From an uncultured Lachnospiraceae bacterium (GTDB lineage: Bacteria; Bacillota; Clostridia; Lachnospirales; Lachnospiraceae), in NCBI GenBank assembly GCA_905193085.1, contig CAJJNI010000002.1, forward strand, positions 1-39,751: a DNA stretch of 39,751 nucleotides, read 5' to 3'. This document shows positions 26,401-35,015 of this stretch, one piece after another; position 1 is the first letter of the stretch; each line of letters starts with the position of its first letter. Position numbers and translations under genes: made by a program. A model generated the notes under the pieces. That model was not told where the DNA came from. It saw only the letters and a program-made list of their open reading frames with translations, and made no database searches.

Positions 26401-27915
26401 TTTACCGTCGACAATCTTAACTGCTCCGATTTCTATAATTTTATTTTTCTTATAACTTTTACCTGTTGTTTCTAAATCAAATACAACAAAACTGTCATTG
26501 ATGCTCTGGTTTTTGGAATTGACAACGACTTCTTTAAGGTCATCAACAAGATATGCCTCAACTCCGTAAATAACCTTGAAATCTTCGCCATTCTCATATT
26601 TTCCTTTAAGCTTGTCCATAGCATGAAACGCTTCTGTAAATCCCTGAACGACACCGTGGTCAGTAATTGCAAGTGCCGGGTGTCCCCATTCAAGGGCACG
26701 CTGTAATATATCCCCTGCACTTGTAACTCCGTCCATATCACTCATTTTAGTATGGCAGTGAAGCTCTACACGCTTCTTAAGTGCCTTATCCACACGCTTT
26801 GATGTAAAATCAGGTATTTTCTTTATTCCAACTACTGAACCGATTGTTATTTCTCCGTCAAAACGATCAACAGAAGCGTAGCCTTTTATTTTGAAAAATT
26901 TACCTGTTTTAACCTCTCCTAAAATCTCAGCTTTTTTTTCATTTTTCATGAACAGTTTTATAGTTATAGTATCTGTAAAATCTGTCACATCAAAAATTGC
27001 TATTGTCTTGTCACCCTTGATTTCTCTTGTCTCTAAACTGATTACTTTTCCCTTGATGACAACTTCGCCCTGCTCTTCAACTACATCTTTGATTTCCAGA
27101 ACTTCGTCTTCAAAATCTCTTCCATAAATAACATCTGGATTGTCTGCTCTTCCGATTGGTTTCCATGCCTTTTTATTGTCATTAAAACGCTTATTAAACT
27201 TACCTGGATTATTAGTTATTGCATCATTATTCTTTTTAGTTTTATCTTCGTTCTTCTTATTTTCTTTTGCAGACACTTTTTCCTGTTTTTCAGAAGCTTC
27301 CTGTTTATGTTTTTTTGCATTATCAGCCAGTTGTGAAACTGCCTGCCTTGATGCTCTTGAAATTATTTCTTCTTTTTCCTTTTCGTGCGCTTTTATTTTA
27401 TCTTCATCAATTGTTTTATATTCTAAATAAATTTTAGTGTCGAATCCACATCTTTCTACAAAAATCTTCTCAAGTATTCTTCTTAATTCTTCGGACTTTT
27501 CTCTTGCAATAACAGTGTCTTCAACTGCAAGTGACAAAGTGTCTTCATCTGTAAATGTACAGTCTGCTTTAAGCAGTATATTGTACTCTATATTGCTTGT
27601 GTTTTTTAATTCGGTATAAATACTGTCTTTGTACACAGCATAAAGCTTCTTTGGTGTATACTGTGCGGAAAGCCTGTATTTTTCCATTATTTTAACCCTG
27701 ATATTTACGCCGTTAAAACACTGTCTTTGTATTTCTTTTTCTACGAAATATATATCTTCTTTCTGAATAAGATAATCACTCACAATATAGACTGTTATGA
27801 GCGTTCTGTCTTTATTAGAAGAAACACGACGAATCCTGACTTTTTCAAATAATTTCTGCCGCTCCCCGGTTAATGTTAATGTCGCAAAAACATCAAAAAA
27901 TTTCTTTTCTTCCAT
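23419..27915 (-). CDS. polC: DNA polymerase III alpha subunit, Gram-positive PolC type
   Basis: Main replicative polymerase of low-GC Gram-positives, 1498 aa. The order of parts is diagnostic. An N-terminal domain is followed by a Lys/Glu-rich linker (about 165-240), then an OB fold (about 270-365). The first PHP segment starts near 381 (ELHCHTKMSD). A DnaQ-like 3'-5' exonuclease is inserted from about 475, with D480 and E482 in FDLETTG. The rest of PHP and the polymerase core follow. A zinc site with CAKC and CPEC pairs lies before the catalytic palm, which contains PDIDLNFSG. It follows ispG by 14 nt, a pairing common in Clostridia. No clear terminator is seen after it. Confidence 0.98.
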   Translation of the reverse strand: MEEKKFFDVFATLTLTGERQKLFEKVRIRRVSSNKDRTLITVYIVSDYLIQKEDIYFVEKEIQRQCFNGVNIRVKIMEKYRLSAQYTPKKLYAVYKDSIYTELKNTSNIEYNILLKADCTFTDEDTLSLAVEDTVIAREKSEELRRILEKIFVERCGFDTKIYLEYKTIDEDKIKAHEKEKEEIISRASRQAVSQLADNAKKHKQEASEKQEKVSAKENKKNEDKTKKNNDAITNNPGKFNKRFNDNKKAWKPIGRADNPDVIYGRDFEDEVLEIKDVVEEQGEVVIKGKVISLETREIKGDKTIAIFDVTDFTDTITIKLFMKNEKKAEILGEVKTGKFFKIKGYASVDRFDGEITIGSVVGIKKIPDFTSKRVDKALKKRVELHCHTKMSDMDGVTSAGDILQRALEWGHPALAITDHGVVQGFTEAFHAMDKLKGKYENGEDFKVIYGVEAYLVDDLKEVVVNSKNQSINDSFVVFDLETTGKSYKKNKIIEIGAVKIVDGKITDRFSTFVNPNEPIPFKIVELTSITDEMLIDAPQIENVLPEFLEFIGDAVMVAHNADFDMGFLKENCKRLGIEHEFTSVDTVSLARALMPNLNRFKLDTVAKALQIPLLNHHRAVDDAECTAKIYLAFIDMLKERDLTTLDEVNEWTIASDDRIKKMETYHAIILAKNVTGRTNLYRLISNSHLKYYNRRPRIPKSDFIKNREGLILGSACEAGELFKAVLWEKSDEEIARLVNFYDYLEIQPVGNNEFMIRSDDYEPQTIEDLQELNRKIVKLGEEFDKPVVATCDVHFLDPEDEVYRRVIMAGKGFADADMQAPLYLRTTEEMLAEFQYLGSEKAEEIVITNTNKIADSIEKMDPVRPDKCPPVIPDSDKTLRKICYDTAHSMYGENLPEIVTERLERELNSIISNGFAVMYIIAQKLVWKSNEDGYLVGSRGSVGSSFVATMAGITEVNPLSPHYYCAKCHYSDFDSPDVRKYAGGSGCDMPDKDCPECGEKLVKAGFDIPFETFLGFKGNKEPDIDLNFSGEYQNHAHDYTEVIFGKGQTYRAGTIGTLAEKTAFGYVKKYYEERGVRKRKCEITRIAKGCEGIRRSTGQHPGGIIVLPHGEDINSFTPVQHPANDMTTKTITTHFDYHSIDHNLLKLDILGHDDPTMIRMLEDLTQLDAKAIPLDDKKVMSLFADTSALGIEPKDIGGCKLGSIGIPEFGTEFAIQMLIDTKPKTFSDLVRIAGLAHGTDVWIGNAKTLIENGDATISTAICTRDDIMVYLINMGMDKELSFTIMESVRKGKGLKEEWEKAMKEVGVPNWYIWSCKKIKYMFPKAHAAAYVMMAFRIAWFKVYHPLAYYAAFFSIRASAFNYELMCMGRQALDRYIAENQAKTEKRTASDDDTLRDMKVVREMYARGYEFEPIDIYKAKAHRFQIVNGKIMPSLDSLDGLGDKAADQVVEAAKAGKFLSRDDFKNRSKASQKVVDLMNDLGILGNLPKSNQISLFDL

Positions 27916-27929
27916 ATAATCCCTGCCAA

Positions 27930-28979
27930 TTATTTTTTATAAGATAAAATTTCTTTTTTCAGTTCAGAAAGTAAATCTTCTTCTTTAACTTTCCTTATAA
28001 CCTCGCCTTTTTTTATAATGAGTCCTTCATTTATTCCACCGGCAATTCCCAAATCAGCCTCTTTAGCTTCGCCAGGACCATTTACGACACAGCCCATTAC
28101 TGCAATTTTCAAATCAGCATCTATGTCCTCGACCATTTGTTCGACTTTATTTGCAAGTGAAATCAAATCTATCTGTGTACGTCCGCAAGTAGGACATGAT
28201 ACAACCTCTATTCCGCCTTTTCTTAGTCCTAATGTGCGGAGTATTAATTTAGCTGACTTTATCTCTTCAACCGGACTTCCTGTTAATGATACTCTTATTG
28301 TATCTCCAATGCCCTGATGCAGAATCAGTCCTAAACCTATGGCAGACTTTATATTTCCCGCAAGAAGTGTGCCTGCTTCTGTAATTCCGACATGAAGCGG
28401 TAAATCGGTTTTATCTGCAATCAGTTCGTGTGCCCTGACACACATTAAAACATCAGATGACTTTATACTTATAACTAAGTTGTCATATCCTAAATCTTCT
28501 ATATATGCAACTTTATCAAGTGCACTCTCAACAAGTCCCTCTGCTGTAACTCCGCCATATTTTTTTACCAGTTCTTTTTCCAGGGAACCACTGTTTACCC
28601 CTACACGGATAGGAATATTTCTTTCTTTAGCCACATCAACTACAGCCTTAACTCTGTCTTTTGAGCCTATGTTACCCGGATTGATACGGATTTTGTCTGC
28701 CCCGTTTTCCATTGCCGCAATTGCAAGCCTGTAATCAAAATGAATATCTGCAACTAACGGTATATGAATCTGCTCTTTTATCTTTGATAAAGCTTCTGCT
28801 GCCTCCATTGTAGGCACTGCACATCTTATAATCTGACAGCCGGCTTCTTCTAATTCAAGTATCTGTGCTACGGTAGATTTAACATCTTCTGTCTTTGTAT
28901 TTGTCATTGACTGTATTGCAATAGGATTGTCCCCTCCAATATAACAGTCTCCTATTTTTACAACTTTAGAATTTCTCAA
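27930..28979 (-). CDS. ispG: 4-hydroxy-3-methylbut-2-en-1-yl diphosphate synthase
   Basis: Iron-sulfur enzyme of the MEP isoprenoid pathway, converting MEcPP to HMBPP. The N-terminal IGGDNPIAIQSMTNT stretch, the CPTCG cysteine pair and the later GCVVNGPGE motif supply the [4Fe-4S] ligands. Length 349 aa is typical. The start codon is TTG at 28977-28979, 8 nt after an AGGAGG core (28988-28992). The ATG lying between them opens only ATG AAT TGA and cannot start this protein. It sits between the glucosaminidase gene and polC. Confidence 0.96.
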   Translation of the reverse strand: MRNSKVVKIGDCYIGGDNPIAIQSMTNTKTEDVKSTVAQILELEEAGCQIIRCAVPTMEAAEALSKIKEQIHIPLVADIHFDYRLAIAAMENGADKIRINPGNIGSKDRVKAVVDVAKERNIPIRVGVNSGSLEKELVKKYGGVTAEGLVESALDKVAYIEDLGYDNLVISIKSSDVLMCVRAHELIADKTDLPLHVGITEAGTLLAGNIKSAIGLGLILHQGIGDTIRVSLTGSPVEEIKSAKLILRTLGLRKGGIEVVSCPTCGRTQIDLISLANKVEQMVEDIDADLKIAVMGCVVNGPGEAKEADLGIAGGINEGLIIKKGEVIRKVKEEDLLSELKKEILSYKK

Positions 28980-28994
28980 TTCATTATCCTCCTT

Positions 28995-30722
28995 CTATAA
29001 CTGCTTAAGTATCGCTAAAGCATCAGAAACATCAACTTCTCCACTCTCATCAACATCTGCAAGTTTTTCCTGTTCTTCTGTCAAAGTGATAAGACCTGTC
29101 TGTGACTGCATAATCATATATGCGTCTGACACATCAATTTTCCCATCACTGTTGACATCACCTTTTTTCGTGTTATTGTTATATGTATTTTCTAAATTTA
29201 TAGTATAAGTAAGAGATTCCCCATCACTTCCGGTACATGTAACAATTATTTTATTTTCTGTGAGTTTATCATCTACAGCAATATCAGCTGATGATGAGTA
29301 TGCAAGCGCACTTACAGCAGGCATTGTTGTTATGTCAACCTTATCTTTTACTGTATATTCAGTCTTATACGGGTCAAATTCTTCGCTAAACTCATAACCA
29401 TCTAATGAAAGAGATGAAAGAACACAGTTTACTGAGCCATTATAAGTCGGACAGTCGTTAGAATAATCAGGCATATTAAGATATACAGGCACATAATAAG
29501 TAACTACAGCTTCATCAAAGTCTTTGTATGCTCTCTTCATAATTGATGACTCTGAAGCTGCTGCCTGTAAATTTGTCATATATTGATGCCAGTAATATCC
29601 GTTTCCACCATCAACCACATCAAATTTTTCTAAATAAAGTGTATCCTGGTCAACTAAAATATATTTTTCCGCAACTATTTTTGCTCCGCCTTTTATGGCC
29701 TTCTCCGGAGTATCCCATCCTTCGTTTTTAGCTCTTTGAAGTCCGTTATACATTGAATTATGCTCGGCAGAAGGCGAAGCTCCTATATTAAAGAAATTGT
29801 AATATCCGTCAAATTCGCTGTATGCATCGTCTTTTTTATCAAATGTACTGTTACTGCCGGATGAACCTACTTCCTGCCGGCATCTTGCAGCCAGATGATA
29901 AGGATTAACACCACATTCCTTTCCGGCCTCCATAAATATTCTGTAATATTCCTCACTGTCCATAAATGTGCCACTGAGTACATTTGCAATTCCTTCAAGT
30001 GTCTGCTCTCCATCAATATATTTAAGGCTTTCAAACTGAAGTATTTCGCCATTTTCTCTCAAAAAATTCCTTGGGTCGAGATAATATTTAACAACTGACT
30101 TTGATGCCGCAACCCATGAAGAACCGTCTAAACCAATCCATGTATTATTGTTCCAGTCATAAGCTCCCTCTTCAAGTGATTTCCATGAAGAATTGCTGCT
30201 TACCGGCACAAGATTTGCTCCAAGCTCACTTTCTTTTTCAACAACAGTATTCCACTCAAGTCCTGTCGGCAATGCAACAAATGTCCATGTCGGGTGAGCC
30301 TTATGCAATGCTCTTAAATACACACGGTAACTTTCAGGGAAATTCTGCAGTTCAAGATACTGCTCATATTCTTTATCTTCATCCGCACCAACTTGTGGCA
30401 AAACTGTCCTTATATAATTTGAATGCATATATCCGGTCATAGTTTCACCATCAAGGACAAACTCTATCAGGTACCATACAGCACCATTTGGTGCAGTTTC
30501 TTCTCCTTTAACCGTAACTTCATGTCCAAGTTTTAATGTACATATTTTGCTGTTTGAAGTTCCTGCACCTGTTCTTACATTAACTTCCTCTCCTGTAACA
30601 TAGCCTAATTTTTCATTAAAAGCATAGACCTCATATGGAGAATATGTAATATTTATACCGGTAAAAACAAATGAAAATGCCATAAAAACAGCACTGATTG
30701 TCTTTATAATCTTTTTTTTCAT
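28995..30722 (-). CDS. Secreted N-acetylglucosaminidase with SH3, cadherin-like and dockerin domains
   Basis: Predicted cell-wall hydrolase of 575 aa. A signal peptide (about 1-34) is followed by a bacterial SH3 domain (about 37-107) and a GH73-type glucosaminidase domain (about 130-400). The likely catalytic glutamate is E284 in CRQEVG, and the family's NFFNIGA stretch is near 309-315. A cadherin-like beta-sandwich (about 430-513) precedes a C-terminal dockerin-like pair of calcium loops, DVNSDGKID (522-530) and DVDESGEVD (556-564). It should cut glycan strands during growth or separation. The GGAAGGAG ribosome binding site lies 6 nt before the ATG. It is the first gene of the unit with ispG and polC. 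Confidence 0.92.
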   Translation of the reverse strand: MKKKIIKTISAVFMAFSFVFTGINITYSPYEVYAFNEKLGYVTGEEVNVRTGAGTSNSKICTLKLGHEVTVKGEETAPNGAVWYLIEFVLDGETMTGYMHSNYIRTVLPQVGADEDKEYEQYLELQNFPESYRVYLRALHKAHPTWTFVALPTGLEWNTVVEKESELGANLVPVSSNSSWKSLEEGAYDWNNNTWIGLDGSSWVAASKSVVKYYLDPRNFLRENGEILQFESLKYIDGEQTLEGIANVLSGTFMDSEEYYRIFMEAGKECGVNPYHLAARCRQEVGSSGSNSTFDKKDDAYSEFDGYYNFFNIGASPSAEHNSMYNGLQRAKNEGWDTPEKAIKGGAKIVAEKYILVDQDTLYLEKFDVVDGGNGYYWHQYMTNLQAAASESSIMKRAYKDFDEAVVTYYVPVYLNMPDYSNDCPTYNGSVNCVLSSLSLDGYEFSEEFDPYKTEYTVKDKVDITTMPAVSALAYSSSADIAVDDKLTENKIIVTCTGSDGESLTYTINLENTYNNNTKKGDVNSDGKIDVSDAYMIMQSQTGLITLTEEQEKLADVDESGEVDVSDALAILKQL

Positions 30723-30789
30723 GATTTGCTCCTTCCAAAGGCATCATAATTTGGGATTATTCACCCTGACATCATATTTATTTACTAAT

Positions 30790-30818
30790 ATTATAGTTCT
30801 ATATAAAAAAGAAGTCAA
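30790..30818 (-). promoter_or_regulatory. Promoter of the glucosaminidase-ispG-polC unit
   Basis: On the minus strand TTGACT (30813-30818) and a perfect TATAAT (30790-30795) are 17 nt apart. The predicted start near 30783 leaves a leader of about 60 nt. The -35 boxes of this and the divergent promoter are 7 nt apart. Confidence 0.75.
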
Positions 30819-30825
30819 ATAAGAG

Positions 30826-30853
30826 TTGCTAAAATGTTTTTTTTCAGTATAAT
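30826..30853 (+). promoter_or_regulatory. Promoter of the phosphofructokinase-led plus-strand unit
   Basis: TTGCTA (30826-30831), a 16-nt spacer and a perfect TATAAT (30848-30853) point to the phosphofructokinase gene. The expected start is near 30860, with a leader of about 42 nt. Confidence 0.65.
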
Positions 30854-30901
30854 AAATATTAGTGTTTTATTTAAAATACGATAACAAAAAGGAGTGTAGA
30901 T

Positions 30902-32122
30902 ATGGGCAATTTACTTGTCGGACAATCCGGCGGACCTACATCGGTAATTAATTCCAGTCTCTACGGTGTAATTTCAGCCGCTTTTGAGAGTAATTCATAT
31001 GATAAAATTTTAGGAATGGTTAATGGAATTGAAGGATTCTTAAAAGAAAGCATTCTTGATTTTGATACAATAACAGATGAAGAAATTAAACTTCTAAGAA
31101 CAACGCCCGGTGCCTATCTTGGCTCATGCCGCTATAAGCTGCCGGAAAATTTAAGTGATGACATTTACCCTGAAATTTTTAAACTGCTTGATAAATATAA
31201 TATTTCAGCATTTATTTATATCGGCGGTAATGATTCAATGGACACAGTCAGCAAACTTTCACAGTATGCCACACAGATAAATTCTGACATTCAGTTTATC
31301 GGCGTTCCCAAAACCATCGACAATGATTTGGTTTTAACAGACCATACTCCGGGATTTGGCAGTGCAGCTAAATTTGTCGCATCTATGGTAAGAGAGATAA
31401 GCCGTGACACTTCTGTCTATGACAGAAAGACTGTAACAATAATTGAAATCATGGGAAGAAATGCAGGCTGGCTTACTGCTTCTTCTGTACTTGCAAGACA
31501 ATTCAAAGAAGATAATCCCGTACTTATTTATCTTCCTGAATCTGATTTTGATGAAGATGCTTTTATAAACTCAATAGAAAATGCTTTCAAAAAGAAAAAC
31601 AATCTCACAGTATGTGTCTCAGAAGGCATTCACCTTAGTGATGGTTCTTTGGTGTGTGAAAATACCGGTGACATGATTATTGATTCTTTCGGACATAAAA
31701 TAATGAACGGTTGTGGCAAATATCTGGAAAACCTCGTAAGAAACCGTCTTAATGTCAAAGTCCGCTCAGTAGAATTAAATGTTGCACAAAGATGTGCTTC
31801 TGCTTATCTTTCAAAGACAGATGTAGATGAAGCTGAAGCTTTGGGCCGGTTTGGCATAACCGCGGCACTTGATGGAAAAACAGGCTGCATGACTGCAGTT
31901 TTCAGGGAAAATTCAGAAAATTACAAAGCCGGATATTCAATTGTTGATGTCACTAAAGTGTGCAACATGGAAAAATGTGTACCTGAATCATGGATTACAA
32001 AAAACGGTACTGATATTTCAGATGATTTTATAAAATATGCACTTCCGCTTATTCAAGGTTTTGTGGAAATACCGAAAAAAGACGGACTTCCATACTTTGC
32101 ATATAGAAAAACAAACAATTAA
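30902..32122 (+). CDS. 6-phosphofructokinase, pyrophosphate-dependent type
   Basis: Phosphorylates fructose 6-phosphate to the 1,6-bisphosphate, reversibly if pyrophosphate is the donor. The N-terminal GQSGGPTSVIN, the GGND motif at 108-111, PKTIDND at 136-142 and MGRNAGW are visible. ATP enzymes normally have GGDG and PGTIDND. The Lys in PKTIDND and the acidic residue after GGN place this protein with the PPi-dependent forms. The length of 406 aa is also longer than ATP-type PFK (about 320). An AAGGAG site lies 7 nt before the ATG. It leads a unit with two aminotransferase genes. Confidence 0.9.
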   Translation: MGNLLVGQSGGPTSVINSSLYGVISAAFESNSYDKILGMVNGIEGFLKESILDFDTITDEEIKLLRTTPGAYLGSCRYKLPENLSDDIYPEIFKLLDKYNISAFIYIGGNDSMDTVSKLSQYATQINSDIQFIGVPKTIDNDLVLTDHTPGFGSAAKFVASMVREISRDTSVYDRKTVTIIEIMGRNAGWLTASSVLARQFKEDNPVLIYLPESDFDEDAFINSIENAFKKKNNLTVCVSEGIHLSDGSLVCENTGDMIIDSFGHKIMNGCGKYLENLVRNRLNVKVRSVELNVAQRCASAYLSKTDVDEAEALGRFGITAALDGKTGCMTAVFRENSENYKAGYSIVDVTKVCNMEKCVPESWITKNGTDISDDFIKYALPLIQGFVEIPKKDGLPYFAYRKTNN

Positions 32123-32138
32123 GAAAGAAGGATAAAAA

Positions 32139-33326
32139 ATGATTTCAGAAAAAATGAAGTCTCTTGTTGCAAATTCTTCTGTTACAAGAGCAATGTTTGA
32201 AGAAGGTAAAAAAATGGCTGCTAAATACGGTGCTGAAAATGTATTTGATTTCAGCCTCGGCAATCCTAATGTTGCAGCACCTATAGAAGTTAAAGATGCT
32301 ATCATTAATATTCTGCAGAATGAAAACCCTGTTACAGTTCACGGTTATATGAGCAATGCAGGTTATGAACAGGTCAGGGAAAAAATCGCTTCTCACCTTA
32401 ATAAATTACACGGAACACATTTTAATACAGAAAATATTCTTATGACAGTTGGTGCTGCCGGCGGATTAAATGTTATTTTAAAAACTCTTTTAAACCCTGG
32501 CGATGAAGTAATTGCTTTCGCACCTTATTTTGGAGAATACAACAATTATGTTGCAAACTTTGACGGAAAAATAGTTGCAATTTCTCCTGATACAGAGCAT
32601 TTCCAGCTCAACTTTGAAGAATTTGAGCAGAAGATTACAGACAAAACAAAAGCAGTTATTATAAATAATCCTAATAATCCTACAGGTGTAGTATACTCTG
32701 AGGAAACAATCAAAAAAATTGCCGATATTCTTGAAACGAAACAAAAAGAACTTGGCACATCTATTTATCTTATCGCTGATGAGCCTTACAGAGAGCTTGC
32801 CTATGACGGTGTTGTAGTTCCATACCTTACAAAATATTATGATAACACAATTGTCGGATATTCATACAGCAAATCTCTTTCTCTTCCTGGAGAGCGAATC
32901 GGCTACCTGGTAATGCCACAGGAATTAGATGATTATGAAAATATTATCGCTGCTGCTTCTGTTGCAAACAGAATTTTAGGATTTGTAAATGCACCTTCAC
33001 TTATCCAGCTTGCTGTTGCCGAATGTCTTGACGCACAGACTGATGTGTCTTATTACAACAGAAACAGGGAATTATTATACAACAGTCTCATTGAATATGG
33101 ATTTGAATGTATAAAACCTCAGGGTGCATTCTATCTTTTTGTAAAATCCCCTGTTGCTGATGAAAAAGCATTTTGTGAAGCTGCAAAGAAATATAATATA
33201 CTTATAGTTCCCGGTTCAGCATTTGCATGTCCTGGATATGTACGAATTGCTTACTGTGTATCATATGAAACAATTCAAAATTCTCTTCCTAAATTCAAAG
33301 AACTTGCAGAAGAATATTTCAAATAG
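32139..33326 (+). CDS. Class I/II pyridoxal-phosphate aminotransferase, aspartate type
   Basis: PLP fold-type I transaminase of 395 aa. The cofactor site includes K245 in YSYSKSLSLPGERIGY, the NNPNNPTG loop (176-183) and ADEPYREL (213-220), whose Asp binds the pyridine nitrogen. R253 follows in the GERIGY motif. This pattern fits aspartate or aromatic/alanine transaminases of Clostridia. The exact amino acid cannot be told. It begins 16 nt after the phosphofructokinase stop with an AAGGA site, so the two are probably co-transcribed. Confidence 0.92.
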   Translation: MISEKMKSLVANSSVTRAMFEEGKKMAAKYGAENVFDFSLGNPNVAAPIEVKDAIINILQNENPVTVHGYMSNAGYEQVREKIASHLNKLHGTHFNTENILMTVGAAGGLNVILKTLLNPGDEVIAFAPYFGEYNNYVANFDGKIVAISPDTEHFQLNFEEFEQKITDKTKAVIINNPNNPTGVVYSEETIKKIADILETKQKELGTSIYLIADEPYRELAYDGVVVPYLTKYYDNTIVGYSYSKSLSLPGERIGYLVMPQELDDYENIIAAASVANRILGFVNAPSLIQLAVAECLDAQTDVSYYNRNRELLYNSLIEYGFECIKPQGAFYLFVKSPVADEKAFCEAAKKYNILIVPGSAFACPGYVRIAYCVSYETIQNSLPKFKELAEEYFK

Positions 33327-33370
33327 TATATAGCATATTTTGAGTATTCACTTAATTAAAGGAGAAAAAC

Positions 33371-34426
33371 ATGAAAAACTGGGAAAATAATATACGAAAA
33401 GTAATTCCTTATGTTCCGGGTGAACAGCCGCACAGTGCTAATATGATTAAATTAAATACAAATGAAAATCCATATCCGCCATCACCGGCTGTTATAGATG
33501 CCCTTAAAAATTTTGACTATGACAAGCTTCGTCTCTACCCTGACCCGACAGCATCAGTTTTGGTCAAAGCAATTGCAGACTACTATAATCTGTCTGAAAA
33601 TCAGGTTTTTGTCGGAGTCGGTTCTGATGATGTACTTGCAATGTCTTTTCTGACATTTTTTAATTCAGACAAGCCTGTATTGTTTCCTGACATCACTTAT
33701 TCATTTTATGATGTATGGGCAAACCTTTATAACATTCCATTTAAAACACCTGCGCTTAATGACAATTTTGAAATTAATCCTGATGACTATAAGCAGGAAA
33801 ACGGCGGAATAATTTTTCCTAATCCTAATGCTCCTACAGGATTATATCAGCCACTTTCTACAATTGAAAATATTGTAAAAAGCAACCCTGATGTAATAGT
33901 AATTATTGATGAAGCATATATTGATTTTGGTGGAGAAAGCGCACTTCCACTTATAAAAAAATACGACAATCTTTTAGTTGTCCAGACATTTTCAAAATCA
34001 CGCTCTATGGCAGGAATGAGAATAGGTTATGCTTTTGGCTGTCCAGAACTTATCAAATTTTTAAATGATGTAAAATATTCATTCAACTCATATACACTTA
34101 ACCAGACAGCGCTGGAATTTGGTGCCGCATCAATAAAAGATGACGAATATTTTAAACACACAACACAGAAAATCATTTCAACAAGAGAGCGTGTAAAAAA
34201 AGAATTATCTGATTTAGGTTTTTCATTCCCTGATTCTAAATCAAATTTTATTTTTGCAACGCACAAAAATGTTCCTGCAAAAGAATTATTTATGGCACTT
34301 CGCAAGGAAAATATTTATGTAAGATATTTTGATAAACCAAGAATCAATAACTATCTTCGTATTACAATAGGTACTGATGAAGAAATGAATGCATTGATTG
34401 ACTTTTTAAAAAACTATTTAAAATAA
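33371..34426 (+). CDS. hisC: Histidinol-phosphate aminotransferase-like protein
   Basis: PLP aminotransferase of the HisC group, 351 aa. It converts imidazole-acetol phosphate to histidinol phosphate, or acts on aromatic amino acids in related members. Markers are the KLNTNENPYPPSP N-terminus, GVGSDDVL (82-89), FPNPNAPTG (149-157), DEAYIDF and PLP lysine K209 in TFSKSRSMAGMRIGY. No other histidine gene is nearby, so a broader transaminase role is possible. A GGAG site lies 6 nt before the ATG, 44 nt after the preceding aminotransferase. Confidence 0.88.
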   Translation: MKNWENNIRKVIPYVPGEQPHSANMIKLNTNENPYPPSPAVIDALKNFDYDKLRLYPDPTASVLVKAIADYYNLSENQVFVGVGSDDVLAMSFLTFFNSDKPVLFPDITYSFYDVWANLYNIPFKTPALNDNFEINPDDYKQENGGIIFPNPNAPTGLYQPLSTIENIVKSNPDVIVIIDEAYIDFGGESALPLIKKYDNLLVVQTFSKSRSMAGMRIGYAFGCPELIKFLNDVKYSFNSYTLNQTALEFGAASIKDDEYFKHTTQKIISTRERVKKELSDLGFSFPDSKSNFIFATHKNVPAKELFMALRKENIYVRYFDKPRINNYLRITIGTDEEMNALIDFLKNYLK

Positions 34427-34509
34427 CATGCTGACACTCCACGCTCAGCACAATATTTTATGTTTTATATTATGTAAACCACACAAAATTTACCCTGAAA
34501 GGATTTAAT

Positions 34510-34989
34510 ATGAATTTAAAAAACTATTTAATAATTTTCTTCGTTTCAATGGTTCCACTTATTGAACTTCGTGGTGCAATGCTTTATGCAACCGGGTTTC
34601 ACCTTCCGCTTATAACATCTTATATCGTATGTATAATCGGAAACATGATTCCTGTCCCATTTATATATCTTTTTGCAAGAAAAGTTCTTGAATGGGGTGC
34701 TGACAAACCTGTCATAGGAAAATTCTTTACATTATGTCTTGAAAAAGGTCACAAAGGCGGAGAAAAGCTTAAAGAAAAAGCAGGCAGAGGTCTCTTTGTT
34801 GCACTTCTTCTTTTCGTCGGAATCCCTCTTCCGGGAACAGGTGCCTGGACCGGAACATTAGCTGCCAGCCTTCTTGATATGGATTTCAAATCAAGTATTC
34901 TTGCAGTTATGCTCGGCGTTATTTTAGCCGGAATAATAATGGGCGTTGCAGGAACAGGTGTATTTGGCGCACTTTCAGCAATACTGTAA
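34510..34989 (+). CDS. Small multi-drug export family membrane protein
   Basis: A 159-aa polytopic membrane protein with about four hydrophobic segments: 5-20, 30-55, 92-112 and 125-158. The RGAMLYATGFHLP stretch after the first helix and the VGIPLPGTGAWTG segment near 102-114 are typical of the family Pfam names Sm_multidrug_ex (COG2426). Despite the name, the function is not established. An AAAGGA site precedes the ATG. It lies 83 nt after hisC and is followed by a bidirectional terminator, so it ends this plus-strand unit. Confidence 0.85.
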   Translation: MNLKNYLIIFFVSMVPLIELRGAMLYATGFHLPLITSYIVCIIGNMIPVPFIYLFARKVLEWGADKPVIGKFFTLCLEKGHKGGEKLKEKAGRGLFVALLLFVGIPLPGTGAWTGTLAASLLDMDFKSSILAVMLGVILAGIIMGVAGTGVFGALSAIL

Positions 34990-35015
34990 AAAAACAAAAA
35001 CATAATCAGAAGTCA

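Noticed and set aside
34428..34450. Hairpin TGCTGA/TCAGCA after hisC as a terminator
   Set aside because: Stem of only 6 bp with a 10-nt loop and no T tract; read-through to the next gene is more likely.
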